Part shown: in pieces, positions 8,785 to 17,283 of the stretch
Layout: every line of letters begins with the position of its first letter
How positions within the stretch are numbered: the stretch's first letter is position 1
NCBI GenBank assembly: GCA_016217595.1
Contig: JACRHS010000024.1
Span: 1 to 64,000, forward strand
DNA: 64,000 nt
Source: Opitutia bacterium
GTDB lineage: Bacteria; Verrucomicrobiota; Verrucomicrobiia; Opitutales; Opitutaceae
Direction of reading: 5' to 3'
Made by a program: the position numbers and the translations under genes
Notes under the pieces: generated by a model
The model's database searches: none
Seen by the model: only the letters and a program-made list of their open reading frames with translations
What the model was told of the DNA's origin: nothing

Positions 8785-10185
8785 GAGCGCGTTGTATCGC
8801 ATTGCGGCCGCCGTTTGCCGGGCGACGAAAGCGGCCGTGTCGGTGCACGCTGCTTCGATCATTGCAATGAGGGTCTCGACACTGGTCGCTTCGGGGAAGC
8901 CCAGTTCGACAAAATCCTGCATGAACGAGCGGCGACGGGTCAAATTGACCGCCAAACCAAGGCGGCCTTCCCGCCAGGCGTCGAGCAGAGTCGCCGAATA
9001 TTCCGAAAGAAAGAAGTCTCCCCGCTCCAAGTCCTCCGCCAGCGTGGCGTTGGAAATAGCGAGATTAGGCAGTCCGGCAGACGCGATGAAGCGGTTGATC
9101 CGCTCCTGCGCACCAACCCCTTCATGGCGGGGGTGAACCATCGTTGGGTGCAGTCGCAAGACGATCTTCAGCTCGGGAAAGACTCTGGCCAGTGCGGCCG
9201 ATGCTTCTACTAGAAGGTCGGTATCCGAGCGATGGATCAATGCCGTCCAGTCGCCGCCATGATTGCAGAGGAGGACTAGCGTGCGAATCGCCGGACGAGC
9301 GACGGCGGGAGCGTAGCGTGGTTGCGCGATGAAGCTCGGAATGGGGGCTGTGGGCATGCCGCAGGCGTGAAACCACCTGTACGACAGCGGATCCGCTCCG
9401 ACAAATTCCACTTGGCCGTAGGTGTCGAGATAGGATCGGGGATAGTTTGAGGGCAAAAACAGATCGGCAAACACCCGCACCGGTCGTCCCAGGCAGTGAA
9501 CTGCGTCCGGGTGGTCATGCATGGTTGTGGCGACGAAGTCCGCATCGGCGATAGCGTCGCGCACTTTGACGGCTTGTTGTGCTACGCCCGGTTTAAGGCG
9601 CAGGCGGCGCAAGGCCGCGAGAAACAGATAACGGTCGGTGCCATCTGTGATCAGTATGCCCGTCTCCGGAGGCCGCCCTAGACGGTAGCGGAGAGCTTGC
9701 ACGATGCGGCGCAAGGGCGCGCCTGGCCATCTGCTTTCCTTTGGAAGCGCACCGATGAGCTGGGCGCCTTGCTTCCGCCAAAAAGAGACATCGATGCCGG
9801 GCGCGGCGGTGCAGAAGATGCGCTCGATTCGAAAACGCTCGCGCAGGCGGGCAAGGGCGGCGGCGTTTTTGTTCGCGGTGACCAGCCTTTCGTAGCGATT
9901 GGCGTAGGACTCCCATGGGGAACGATGCGGCAGCAATTCGCGCGAGGCGGCCTCGTCGAGCGTCGCCAAGGCTTGGTCGTCGAACAGATCGGCCAGCCGG
10001 ATGAAGTCGCTCTTGGCGGGCGCCAGTGTCCGAATCAGGGCTGTGCGTTCCTCAGGATAAGGCGAATGGCTCGTCAGCAGCACGACATGTCGTCCGCCGA
10101 CCGCCAGCTGCGCGCGGGTAAGCGCGGCGAGTGGCGCCGGCAACGCCGTGACCAAAAGCCAGACTGACGGCTTGGCGTCAGTCAT
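8764..10185 (-). CDS. putative GT-B fold transferase (CDP-glycerol glycerophosphotransferase-like)
   Basis: 473 residues, soluble. Family assignment is tentative. The C-terminal half has LKIVLRLHPTMVHPRHEG and FFLSEYSATLLDAWREG; an H-P pair followed by S-x-Y-S before an acidic helix resembles the donor site of CDP-glycerol polymerases and related capsule transferases. The N-terminal half has no motif I recognise. The start at 10185 overlaps the end of the cytidylyltransferase gene (stop at 10178) by 8 bases. That pairing fits an enzyme that uses the CMP- or CDP-activated product of its neighbour. Confidence 0.5.
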   Translation of the reverse strand: MTDAKPSVWLLVTALPAPLAALTRAQLAVGGRHVVLLTSHSPYPEERTALIRTLAPAKSDFIRLADLFDDQALATLDEAASRELLPHRSPWESYANRYERLVTANKNAAALARLRERFRIERIFCTAAPGIDVSFWRKQGAQLIGALPKESRWPGAPLRRIVQALRYRLGRPPETGILITDGTDRYLFLAALRRLRLKPGVAQQAVKVRDAIADADFVATTMHDHPDAVHCLGRPVRVFADLFLPSNYPRSYLDTYGQVEFVGADPLSYRWFHACGMPTAPIPSFIAQPRYAPAVARPAIRTLVLLCNHGGDWTALIHRSDTDLLVEASAALARVFPELKIVLRLHPTMVHPRHEGVGAQERINRFIASAGLPNLAISNATLAEDLERGDFFLSEYSATLLDAWREGRLGLAVNLTRRRSFMQDFVELGFPEATSVETLIAMIEAACTDTAAFVARQTAAAMRYNALLPADHA

Positions 10186-10897
10186 AGCGGATGTCGTGGC
10201 GGTCGAGCCAGTCTTCGCAGAGTAGCAAATCGCGCGCGATGTGCACGTCTACCGATTCCTCCACTTTGATCGGCTTGACTCGCGGCCCCATGAAAGACCA
10301 GGGCGGCTGGCCGGTGCCGTTGCGCACTGAGCGGCTCAGGTTGAGCGTCCAAAAATTGTGGCACAGATAGTAGCAGGGGGGCAGATCCTGCCGATTGGTG
10401 GAGACGTCGCCTGCGAGTGGCAGAAAGGGTTGAATCGTACCGTCGGTGGCGACGGATTTGGCGCGAAACGGGTGATGGTCCTGATCCTCGTATACGGGCA
10501 CCACCGCCGAGATGGTGGGATCGGCGAGGATCTGGTCGATGGAATCCGCGAGCATGGCGGCGGTGACGGAAATGTTGTTGGCCAACAGCACGACCAGGAT
10601 GTCGGGATCGTGGCGATGCTGGGCGTGCATGATATCAAGCGCATGGTTGATCGCATCTACGTGACGGGAGTCCGGGCGGCAAAGCTCCGGCGGGCGCTCG
10701 ATGCGTTCGAAGCCCAGCGCGGCTGCGGTATCGAGGATCGACGGGCCGTCGCTGCTCACAAAAAAACGTCCGATGCGTCCGCAGCGCAGAGCCGCCATGG
10801 CTGGATAATAGAGCAGCGGCTTTCCCCGGACTGGGAGCAGGTTTTTGTCGCGCAGGGAATTGGTGCCCTTTCCGGTGAGCAAAGCGGTGATGGTCAT
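10178..10897 (-). CDS. acylneuraminate cytidylyltransferase-like protein
   Basis: 239 residues from the ATG at 10897. The N-terminus ITALLTGKGTNSLRDKNLLP is a divergent form of the CMP-sugar synthetase signature (A-x-R-x-G-S-K-x-x-x-x-K-N), followed by VRGKPLLYYP and FFVSSDGPSILDTA. The family activates sialic, pseudaminic or KDO-like acids with CTP. The altered signature means the substrate may not be a nonulosonic acid. The ATG overlaps the stop of the flippase gene by 4 bases, so they are translationally coupled. Confidence 0.75.
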   Translation of the reverse strand: MTITALLTGKGTNSLRDKNLLPVRGKPLLYYPAMAALRCGRIGRFFVSSDGPSILDTAAALGFERIERPPELCRPDSRHVDAINHALDIMHAQHRHDPDILVVLLANNISVTAAMLADSIDQILADPTISAVVPVYEDQDHHPFRAKSVATDGTIQPFLPLAGDVSTNRQDLPPCYYLCHNFWTLNLSRSVRNGTGQPPWSFMGPRVKPIKVEESVDVHIARDLLLCEDWLDRHDIRYD

Positions 10898-12219
10898 GGT
10901 TGGTTTTGGGGTGGCTGAAGGAGGAGGGCGCGCAGTTGGAGGCGGAACAAGGAACGAGTACGAGAGTAGAAGGCGTTGGCAAACACATGCGCGACGCCAA
11001 AGGCGAGCGTCGTGGCTAACGCGGCCCCCGCTGCCCCCCAACGTGGAATCAGCGCGAAGTTGAGCGCAAGATTGAGAACGGCGCCGGCGATATGCCGCCA
11101 CATCGCCACGACAAAAAGCCGCTCGTTCAGATACCACGGAGATGCCGCCACACCGACGAAACCAAAGGGCAATCCCCATGCAAGGATGCCCAGCACGAGA
11201 CCGGTACCGACGTAGGCGTCGCCATAGAGCCAGGGCACGAGCAGCCATGCGACCAGACACAGCACGACGGCCAGAAGCCAGGAAATGGCCGCCAGCACCC
11301 GCGCGAGCTGGCCCACCACCCGCAGGTACTCGCGAGGGTATTCCTGATGGAGCCGAGTGATCATCGGCGTGGCCGAGGCCACGATGGTAAGTGGGATCAC
11401 GTACCACATCTCCGCCAGTACTCCGGCTGCGCTATAGACTCCGACCGCCGCTTCGCTCTTCATTTCGCCCAGCATGATCCGGTCGATGCGCATATAGGCC
11501 AGAATGGCGATATTGGAGACGATGTTGGGCCAGCTCTCCGCCAGGAGTGCCCGCGCGCGCTGGGCCGAAAACCGCCAGCCGCCGATATACCCGCCGGATC
11601 GCCGGAAAACATGGATGACGGCGATCGACGTCAGCGCCGATTCTGCGACGATCAGCCAGGCGAACGCGGCCAGTGGTGCTTGGAGCAGGATCAATGCGAC
11701 TCGCGACGCCGCGATTGCGATGAGAACCGCGGTTCGGGCGGTGGCCGCGCTGCGGGCGCGCAGTTCGGCTTGAAACCAAAGGTCGAAAATATCGCCGCAG
11801 CCGAGCAGCAAAGTCAGGGAAAGCACACTCGTCAGGGCGCGGCCTCCGCAGTCGTTGCCGAAGGCAAGAGCTGTGCCGGTCGCGGCCAGACCCAATGCCA
11901 CGCCGCTGGCGATGCGCAGCCCCAGCACGGTGCCCAGAATCTCCGCTTTGCGTTCCGGTGAGCGCACCAGTTCTCTTACGCCAATGTAGTCGATTCCCAG
12001 CGAAGCGGCACCGCCAAACAGCGCGATAAACGACAGAGCATAATTTAGCGTGCCATATTGGATGGGTCCGAGGTAGCGGGCCGTCCAGACACCCACGGTG
12101 AAACCGATCGTCCAGCGCAGTGTTTTTTCCGCGAGCATCCAGCCGGAATTCTCCAATACGCGCTGCCAGACCGGAAATTCGCTCTGGAATGGCAACCAGC
12201 GGGGAAGGGAGAAACGCAT
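10894..12219 (-). CDS. Wzx-type lipopolysaccharide/oligosaccharide flippase
   Basis: 441 residues with about 12-14 hydrophobic segments. The N-terminal part (LGPIQYGTLNYALSFIALFG and SLGIDYIGVRELV) is typical of polysaccharide-biosynthesis flippases of the MATE/MOP superfamily. The Met at 12219 (MRFSLPRW) was chosen over one 20 codons upstream, since it gives a normal short cytoplasmic N-terminus. It would flip undecaprenyl-linked repeat units to the periplasm. It is divergent from the epimerase at 12356, and the 136-base gap must hold promoters for both directions. Confidence 0.85.
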   Translation of the reverse strand: MRFSLPRWLPFQSEFPVWQRVLENSGWMLAEKTLRWTIGFTVGVWTARYLGPIQYGTLNYALSFIALFGGAASLGIDYIGVRELVRSPERKAEILGTVLGLRIASGVALGLAATGTALAFGNDCGGRALTSVLSLTLLLGCGDIFDLWFQAELRARSAATARTAVLIAIAASRVALILLQAPLAAFAWLIVAESALTSIAVIHVFRRSGGYIGGWRFSAQRARALLAESWPNIVSNIAILAYMRIDRIMLGEMKSEAAVGVYSAAGVLAEMWYVIPLTIVASATPMITRLHQEYPREYLRVVGQLARVLAAISWLLAVVLCLVAWLLVPWLYGDAYVGTGLVLGILAWGLPFGFVGVAASPWYLNERLFVVAMWRHIAGAVLNLALNFALIPRWGAAGAALATTLAFGVAHVFANAFYSRTRSLFRLQLRALLLQPPQNQP

Positions 12220-12355
12220 GATATGGTTGGGAGCAGAAGGGCAGTTCGGCGCGAAGGCCAACCCTGATGCGTTAGGCACCTCAGGCCTGCCGGCGGCGGC
12301 TTTTGAGTGGAGTTATGGTGACGATGCCGTCATGGTCGGCAAGCACATGGGTGCA

Positions 12356-13330
12356 ATGCGGATTCTCGTCACTGGCGGCGCTGGATTTATCGGTTCGCGG
12401 CTCGCACGCCGCCTGTTGGCTGACGGCCATGCGGTGGTGATTGTCGACAATCTGTTCACCGGCCATCGGCAAAATGTGCCGGTCGGTGCGCAGCTGGTGG
12501 AGGGCGACATCGGGCAGGAGGCCACGCTGGCGGCGTTGCCCGACGGTCCGTTTGACGCTGTTTGCCATCTGGCCGCGCAGTCTTCCGGGGCGGTGTCGAT
12601 GGAACAGCCGCTTTACGACATCCAGACAAACGCCGTATCTACTTTGCTGTTGATTCGCTGGTGTGAAAAACGCCGCGTCCGCCGTTTTCTCTACGCCAGC
12701 TCGATGGCGGTGTATGGAAATCCTGCCGCTGTCCCGGTGGACGAAAACGCGCCGGTGTCGCCTGTGTCTTACTATGGCGTATCGAAGCTCGCCTCCGAGC
12801 ATTTGTTGCGCGTGGCAGGGAACTCGTGGGTGCGGCCGACAGCTTTGCGAATGTTCAACGTTTACGGGCCGGGACAAAATCTCGCCAACCTCCGGCAGGG
12901 CATGGCCAGCATTTATCTGGCCTACTTGCTCAAGGGCCAGGAGGTGCCCGTCACCGGCTCTTTGGAACGCTTTCGCGATTTCGTTTACATCGACGATGTC
13001 GTGGATGCCTGGGCCCGGGTTTTGCAACAACCGGACACGCCTTCGCTGGCCTACAACATCGGATCTGGCCGTCCGACGCAGGTGCGGGAGCTGCTCCGCC
13101 TCCTGATCGAAACCTGTGGCCTGCCTTCTGATCACCCTGTCCGCACGTTGTCGGCGCCGCCCGGAGATCAGTTCGGACTTTATGCGAATGTGGAACGAGC
13201 GGCCGCAGAGCTGGGATGGAAGGCGCAGACACCTTTGGCCGAGGGCATCCGCCGTATGGTGGAGTGGGCTGGATGTCAGGAGGGCAAGCCGAGAGCGGCT
13301 GGCGGCCGCGCAACGGCGAAGTTGCCCTAA
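12356..13330 (+). CDS. NAD-dependent epimerase/dehydratase (extended SDR)
   Basis: 324 residues. The Rossmann motif GGAGFIG is at residues 7-13 and the catalytic YxxxK is Y140-GVS-K144, with SSMAVYGN upstream supplying the Ser. The family includes UDP-glucose 4-epimerases and dTDP-glucose dehydratases; this one probably supplies a nucleotide sugar to the locus. I start at the ATG directly before RILVTGG; in-frame ATGs at 12332 and 12347 are also possible, and none has a clear Shine-Dalgarno sequence. Confidence 0.85.
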   Translation: MRILVTGGAGFIGSRLARRLLADGHAVVIVDNLFTGHRQNVPVGAQLVEGDIGQEATLAALPDGPFDAVCHLAAQSSGAVSMEQPLYDIQTNAVSTLLLIRWCEKRRVRRFLYASSMAVYGNPAAVPVDENAPVSPVSYYGVSKLASEHLLRVAGNSWVRPTALRMFNVYGPGQNLANLRQGMASIYLAYLLKGQEVPVTGSLERFRDFVYIDDVVDAWARVLQQPDTPSLAYNIGSGRPTQVRELLRLLIETCGLPSDHPVRTLSAPPGDQFGLYANVERAAAELGWKAQTPLAEGIRRMVEWAGCQEGKPRAAGGRATAKLP

Positions 13331-13350
13331 AATGAGGGGCGACGTGCTGC

Positions 13351-13503
13351 ATGCGGACGCTTGCGACGCGGCTGACGCCTGCGCTTTGGCCCGAGCGCAC
13401 AGAGTACGACGGATATTTCGACCGCTATTATTCGCCCGGAGTCGAAAACGGACTATGGCTGCGCGCGCTTTTGCGAAAGCGAGGATCCGGCGCGGCCGGG
13501 TGA
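13351..13503 (+). pseudogene. 50-codon orphan open frame, possible N-terminal gene remnant
   Basis: A short frame starting 20 bases after the epimerase stop. Its translation (MRTLATRLTPALWPERTEYD, then GYFDRYYSPGVENGLWLRAL) looks protein-like in composition, with Tyr, Asp and Trp residues, unlike random high-G+C frames. GAGGGG lies 11 bases upstream of the ATG. It ends abruptly at TGA where the base composition of the locus rises. It may be a truncated gene left by recombination or a genuine small protein. An overlapping 59-codon frame from 13332 is Arg/Ala-rich and less convincing. Confidence 0.3.
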
Positions 13504-13534
13504 TGGCTTGAGTCAGACGCGAGACTTGGCGGAG

Positions 13535-14566
13535 TTAATTTCGGCCGATTCTTTTCAGCACCCGTTGAAGCCGGGTTTTCAGATGCATGATCCTTTGTCG
13601 GAGGGAGGGCCGGTAAAAGTCTGGCCGGCGCAACGCGGTATTCAGATAATGGGCCAGGCCCGAGCCGATGCATTCCGCGCAGACGGGCTGCCGCGTCCGC
13701 CGCCGCAGGAGCGCGGGGATGTCGTCGTGCAGCGCGCTGCCGCAGGCGAAGTCGGGATGATCGCGGGCAATCTGGCAGCAGGTGACGATGCGGCCGTTTT
13801 CGTCGAGCACCAGGTAGTCGTTTTGCGGACAGCGGTAACCGGCCTTGGGTGCGGCGGCGAGGGCGGCCGCCATGCCATCGAGCGTGAACAAATCGCGCTC
13901 CGCCTCGGCGCGGCGCTCTGGCGGCAGTTGATCCTGCCGGTAGGCGTTGAGCTCCCACCAGTGGTTGAGGATGGCGAAATAGGGGTTGAATTCCAGACGC
14001 AGCCGGTCGGCGAAGCGTTCGGCCGCGCGCAGCTCGGCGACGTTGAATCTGTAGACGTGGTAGGAAATGACGCCGCGCCCGCGAAACCCGTGTGCCCGGC
14101 AATCGCGCAGCATGCCCTCGATGTTGCGCACGATCTCCGGGAAAACGAAGCCGTGGATACGGTCGTACGCGGCCTGAGAAAAGCCGGGCATGGAAAAAAT
14201 GAGGTGATCGAGATTGCGGACCAGCGCGGGGCTGGCGGCCAGCGGGCGCGAGGCATTGGTGCTGATCGCGTAGCGCAGACGCAGTTCGTCGATGACGCCG
14301 ACCAGCTCGGGCAGGCGCGGATGCAGCAGCGGCTCGCCCCAATTGTACAGGCTGATCACGGTGCCGGGCGCGATGGCCTGGGCGGTTAGCAGACGTTGCA
14401 AGCTCGCGCGAAAAACCGCGGTTTCCACAAACCGCATCCGGGCGACGCGCTGCACGCCGGAGTGGCAATAGGCGCAGCGCGCATTGCAGCCGCTGACGAT
14501 CTCGAAATAGACTGCATGAAAGGGGCGGACCCTGCGGTGATCGGGAGAAGGGGACGGGCGGTTCAT
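13535..14566 (-). CDS. radical SAM protein with C-terminal cysteine clusters (SPASM-like)
   Basis: 343 residues from the ATG at 14566 (MNRPSPSPD). The CxxxCxxC motif that binds the SAM-cleaving 4Fe-4S cluster is C27-NAR-C31-AY-C34. NWGEPLLHP and AISTNAS match later radical SAM barrel motifs. The C-terminal part has further cysteines (RIVTCCQIA, FACGS, CAECIGSG), suggesting an auxiliary-cluster SPASM or twitch domain. It lies in a polysaccharide locus between an epimerase and a TIGR04325 methyltransferase, so it may modify a sugar or polymer; the substrate is unknown. Confidence 0.85.
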   Translation of the reverse strand: MNRPSPSPDHRRVRPFHAVYFEIVSGCNARCAYCHSGVQRVARMRFVETAVFRASLQRLLTAQAIAPGTVISLYNWGEPLLHPRLPELVGVIDELRLRYAISTNASRPLAASPALVRNLDHLIFSMPGFSQAAYDRIHGFVFPEIVRNIEGMLRDCRAHGFRGRGVISYHVYRFNVAELRAAERFADRLRLEFNPYFAILNHWWELNAYRQDQLPPERRAEAERDLFTLDGMAAALAAAPKAGYRCPQNDYLVLDENGRIVTCCQIARDHPDFACGSALHDDIPALLRRRTRQPVCAECIGSGLAHYLNTALRRPDFYRPSLRQRIMHLKTRLQRVLKRIGRN

Positions 14567-14669
14567 GCGGTGCAGGTGCCGGTGAGCTAAGGGGGTGCGA
14601 GGGCTCGCCACAAGCGTCAAGGAAGACGCTGCTCTTGCTTTCGCCCACGACGGTTGCGAGAAAACGGCC

Positions 14670-15500
14670 ATGCCGGAGGCGAACTCTATCCGTACCTTGC
14701 TGCGCGCTTGGCTGCCGCCGGCCTGTCGCCGATGGATGCATGCCTGGCGACAGCGTGGCGCTCTGACGGGCGATTACCGCTCGTGGGCGGATGCGTTGGC
14801 GGATGCGCGCGGCTATGCGGACGAGCTTTTGTTGAAACGCGCGCTGGCGGCGGTGCGCGAGGTGGAGGCCGGCCGGGCTGCTTGGGAGCGCGACGGCGCG
14901 ACATTTCCGCAGCCGCAGGTCAACGCGCCGCTTCTGTCGGTGTTGCGCGAGATCGCCGCTGCCGAAGGCGGGTGGCTCGTTCTCGTCGATTTTGGCGGCG
15001 CGTTGGGCAGCACATGGCGGCAGCATCGGGCCGAGCTGGCCGGGCTGGCGCAGTTGGAGTGGCGGGTGGTGGAGCAGCCGCATGTCGTCGCCGCCGGGCG
15101 AATGCTCGCCCCCGGGCCGCTGCGTTTTCACGCGAGCCTGGCCGAGGCCTGGAGCGGTGAGCCGCCGCGCGCGGCGCTGTTTTCGAGCGTGCTGCCGTAC
15201 TTGGAAGATCCTTGGGCCGTGTTGGCCGAGGTGGCGGCCCGCGGCTGCCGGCATGTGATCATCGACCGCACGTCGTTCGCCGCCGACGGCCGGCGGCGCC
15301 TCGCGGTGCAACGCGTGTCCGCCGCGCTTGGTGGCGGCAGTTACCCCTGCTGGCTGTTCGATCAGGAAGGCCTGCTGGCGCCGCTGGCGGCAGAGTATCG
15401 GCTGGTCCGCGAATGGACGCCGACGATTGATGACATTCATCCCGCTGCGGTTTTTCGGGGGTTCTGGTTGTCGCGGCGCGACGGAGGGCGGGACGCATGA
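14670..15500 (+). CDS. TIGR04325 family putative methyltransferase
   Basis: 276 residues. The organisation (WADALADARGYADELLLKR near the N-terminus, then VLVDFGGALGSTW as a degenerate SAM site, LFSSVLPYLEDPW, and VIIDRTSF) matches the TIGR04325 proteins common in O-antigen and capsule clusters. Their reaction has not been demonstrated to my knowledge. I chose the ATG at 14670 (MPEANS). The stop overlaps the next ATG at 15497 by 4 bases, opening a chain of coupled genes that runs to 17283. Confidence 0.75.
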   Translation: MPEANSIRTLLRAWLPPACRRWMHAWRQRGALTGDYRSWADALADARGYADELLLKRALAAVREVEAGRAAWERDGATFPQPQVNAPLLSVLREIAAAEGGWLVLVDFGGALGSTWRQHRAELAGLAQLEWRVVEQPHVVAAGRMLAPGPLRFHASLAEAWSGEPPRAALFSSVLPYLEDPWAVLAEVAARGCRHVIIDRTSFAADGRRRLAVQRVSAALGGGSYPCWLFDQEGLLAPLAAEYRLVREWTPTIDDIHPAAVFRGFWLSRRDGGRDA

Positions 15501-16240
15501 AGACGGCGGGCGCAGTGCAGGCTTTGCGGGCTTGGCGGCAACGGCAGGATTTCGCGCCCGGTCCGTTGGGCTGGTTGGTCAACCCCTTCTACTTTGCGCG
15601 TCGGGGGCTGCGCGCAGAGCTGGCGGCGTTTCTCCCACACCTGCGGGGCGAGGTGCTCGATGTTGGCTGCGGATCGAAACCTTACGCGGAGATGGTGTCG
15701 GCGGCGCGTTATGTCGGGCTCGAAATCGACCAGCCTGCGACGCGCGCGCGCGGCTTCGCCGACGCCTTTTATGACGGCACGAGCTTTCCGTTTGCCGACG
15801 GCAGTTTCGACGGCGTGCTTTGTTCGCAGGTGCTGGAGCATGTGTTCGCACCCGAGGCGTTCGTGGCGGAGTTGCGGCGGGTGCTGCGCCCTGGCGGAAG
15901 TCTGGTGCTGGCCGTGCCCTTCGCATGGGACGAGCATGAACAGCCCAGGGATTTCGCGCGCTATTCCTCGTTCGGTTTGCGGGCGCTGCTGGAGCGCGGC
16001 GGCTTCGAGATCGTGGCGCAACGCAAGAGCATGGCCGATCTGCGCGCGCTGACGCAGCTCGCGAGTGGTTGGCTCTACAAGGCCACCCGCACCTCCAGCC
16101 GGAGTATCAACTGGCTGGCGCAACTGGCGCTGATCGCGCCGGTCAACTGCGCGGGGTTGGTGCTGGGCCTGCTGCCTTCGCATGCCGATTTCTATCTCGA
16201 CAACGTGGTGCTGGCGCGGCGGCGCGACGCGTCGCCATGA
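15497..16240 (+). CDS. class I SAM-dependent methyltransferase
   Basis: 247 residues. VLDVGCGSKPYAEM (about residues 53-66) is SAM motif I. It is followed by FDGVLCSQVLEHVFAPEAF and LRPGGSLVLAVPFAWDEHE, the Methyltransf_11 pattern, with PRDFARYSSFGL near the C-terminal third as in methyltransferases of polysaccharide loci. Translationally coupled at both ends: its ATG overlaps the upstream stop and its stop overlaps the next ATG at 16237. The acceptor is presumably a glycan. Confidence 0.8.
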   Translation: MKTAGAVQALRAWRQRQDFAPGPLGWLVNPFYFARRGLRAELAAFLPHLRGEVLDVGCGSKPYAEMVSAARYVGLEIDQPATRARGFADAFYDGTSFPFADGSFDGVLCSQVLEHVFAPEAFVAELRRVLRPGGSLVLAVPFAWDEHEQPRDFARYSSFGLRALLERGGFEIVAQRKSMADLRALTQLASGWLYKATRTSSRSINWLAQLALIAPVNCAGLVLGLLPSHADFYLDNVVLARRRDASP

Positions 16241-17283
16241 GCTGTTACTGCACCTATTTTGACCGGCATTATCTGGCGCCGGGGCTGGCGTTGTTGGAAT
16301 CAGTCTGGCGTTGCGAGCCGACGGCCGAGTGGTGGCTCTTGTGTCTCGATGACGACGTGGCCGAAACGGCGGCGCGGCTCGCGGATCCGCGTCTTCATTT
16401 GCTGACGTTGGCGGAAATCGAGGCCGCCGATCCGGAGCTCGCGGCCGCCAAGGCCAATCGCTCGCTCGTGGAATACTACTTCACGCTGACCCCCTGCCTG
16501 CCGCGTCATGTGCTGGCGCGCAATCCCGGGCTGGAGCGGCTCACTTATCTCGACGCCGACATGCTGCTGTTTCGCCCTCTGGCGCCGATTCTGGCGCAGG
16601 ACGGAGCAAGCGTCGTCATCACGGCGCATCGTTTTCCGGAGGAGTGCGCCGGTCTCGTCGTGTGCGGCAAGTACAACGTCGGTCTGCTATCGTTTCGCAA
16701 CGATGCCGCCGCGCGCACCTGTCTCGACTGGTGGCGTGAGCGTTGCGTGGAGTGGTGCTACGATCGGCACGAGGCCGGGCGCTATGCCGATCAGAAGTAT
16801 CTCGACACTTGGCCCGAGCGTTTTCCCGGCGTGGTGGTGCTGCCGCACGTCGGGGTGAACTGCGCGCCGTGGAACTGGCGCAGCGCAGACTGGCGCGTGG
16901 CCAACGGCGAGGCGCGGGCGGGTGAAACGCCGCTGGTGCTGTTTCACTTCGCGCGGTTTCGTCGCTGGGCAGGGCCGCTGTGGGATTCCGGGCAGGTCGA
17001 TTTTGGCGTCATGCCGCGGCCGTTGCGGCGCGCGATCTACGGCGCCTATGTCGCGGCGTTGCGCGCCGCCGAAAACCGTTTGCGGAAACTGGGTGTGCCG
17101 CCGGCCGGCGCTTCGCCGCGGCTGCGGCCGGCGCGTTACACGCCGGGGCATTGGGCCTGGATGCTGTGGTTTGGCGGGCTCTGGTGCGAATGGGGTTGGT
17201 GGGCGCTCGGCGGCGGTCCGTGGGGTGCGCGGTCCGGCGCGGTGCTGGAGCGCCGCCGCGCCAGAAAGGCGCGCACGACATGA
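16237..17283 (+). CDS. nucleotide-diphospho-sugar transferase (GT-A fold, GT8-like)
   Basis: 348 residues from the ATG that overlaps the previous stop. It begins with CYCTYFDRHYLAPGLALLES, as in GT8-type enzymes that open on the first strand and a Y-L-x-x-G loop. LTYLDADMLLF holds the DxD metal motif (D106-A-D108). GKYNVGLLSFRND and YADQKYLDTWP match the acceptor and donor loops of this superfamily. The last 60 residues are Trp-, Gly- and Arg-rich. Sugar donor unknown. It is coupled to the GT2 gene downstream. Confidence 0.75.
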   Translation: MSCYCTYFDRHYLAPGLALLESVWRCEPTAEWWLLCLDDDVAETAARLADPRLHLLTLAEIEAADPELAAAKANRSLVEYYFTLTPCLPRHVLARNPGLERLTYLDADMLLFRPLAPILAQDGASVVITAHRFPEECAGLVVCGKYNVGLLSFRNDAAARTCLDWWRERCVEWCYDRHEAGRYADQKYLDTWPERFPGVVVLPHVGVNCAPWNWRSADWRVANGEARAGETPLVLFHFARFRRWAGPLWDSGQVDFGVMPRPLRRAIYGAYVAALRAAENRLRKLGVPPAGASPRLRPARYTPGHWAWMLWFGGLWCEWGWWALGGGPWGARSGAVLERRRARKARTT

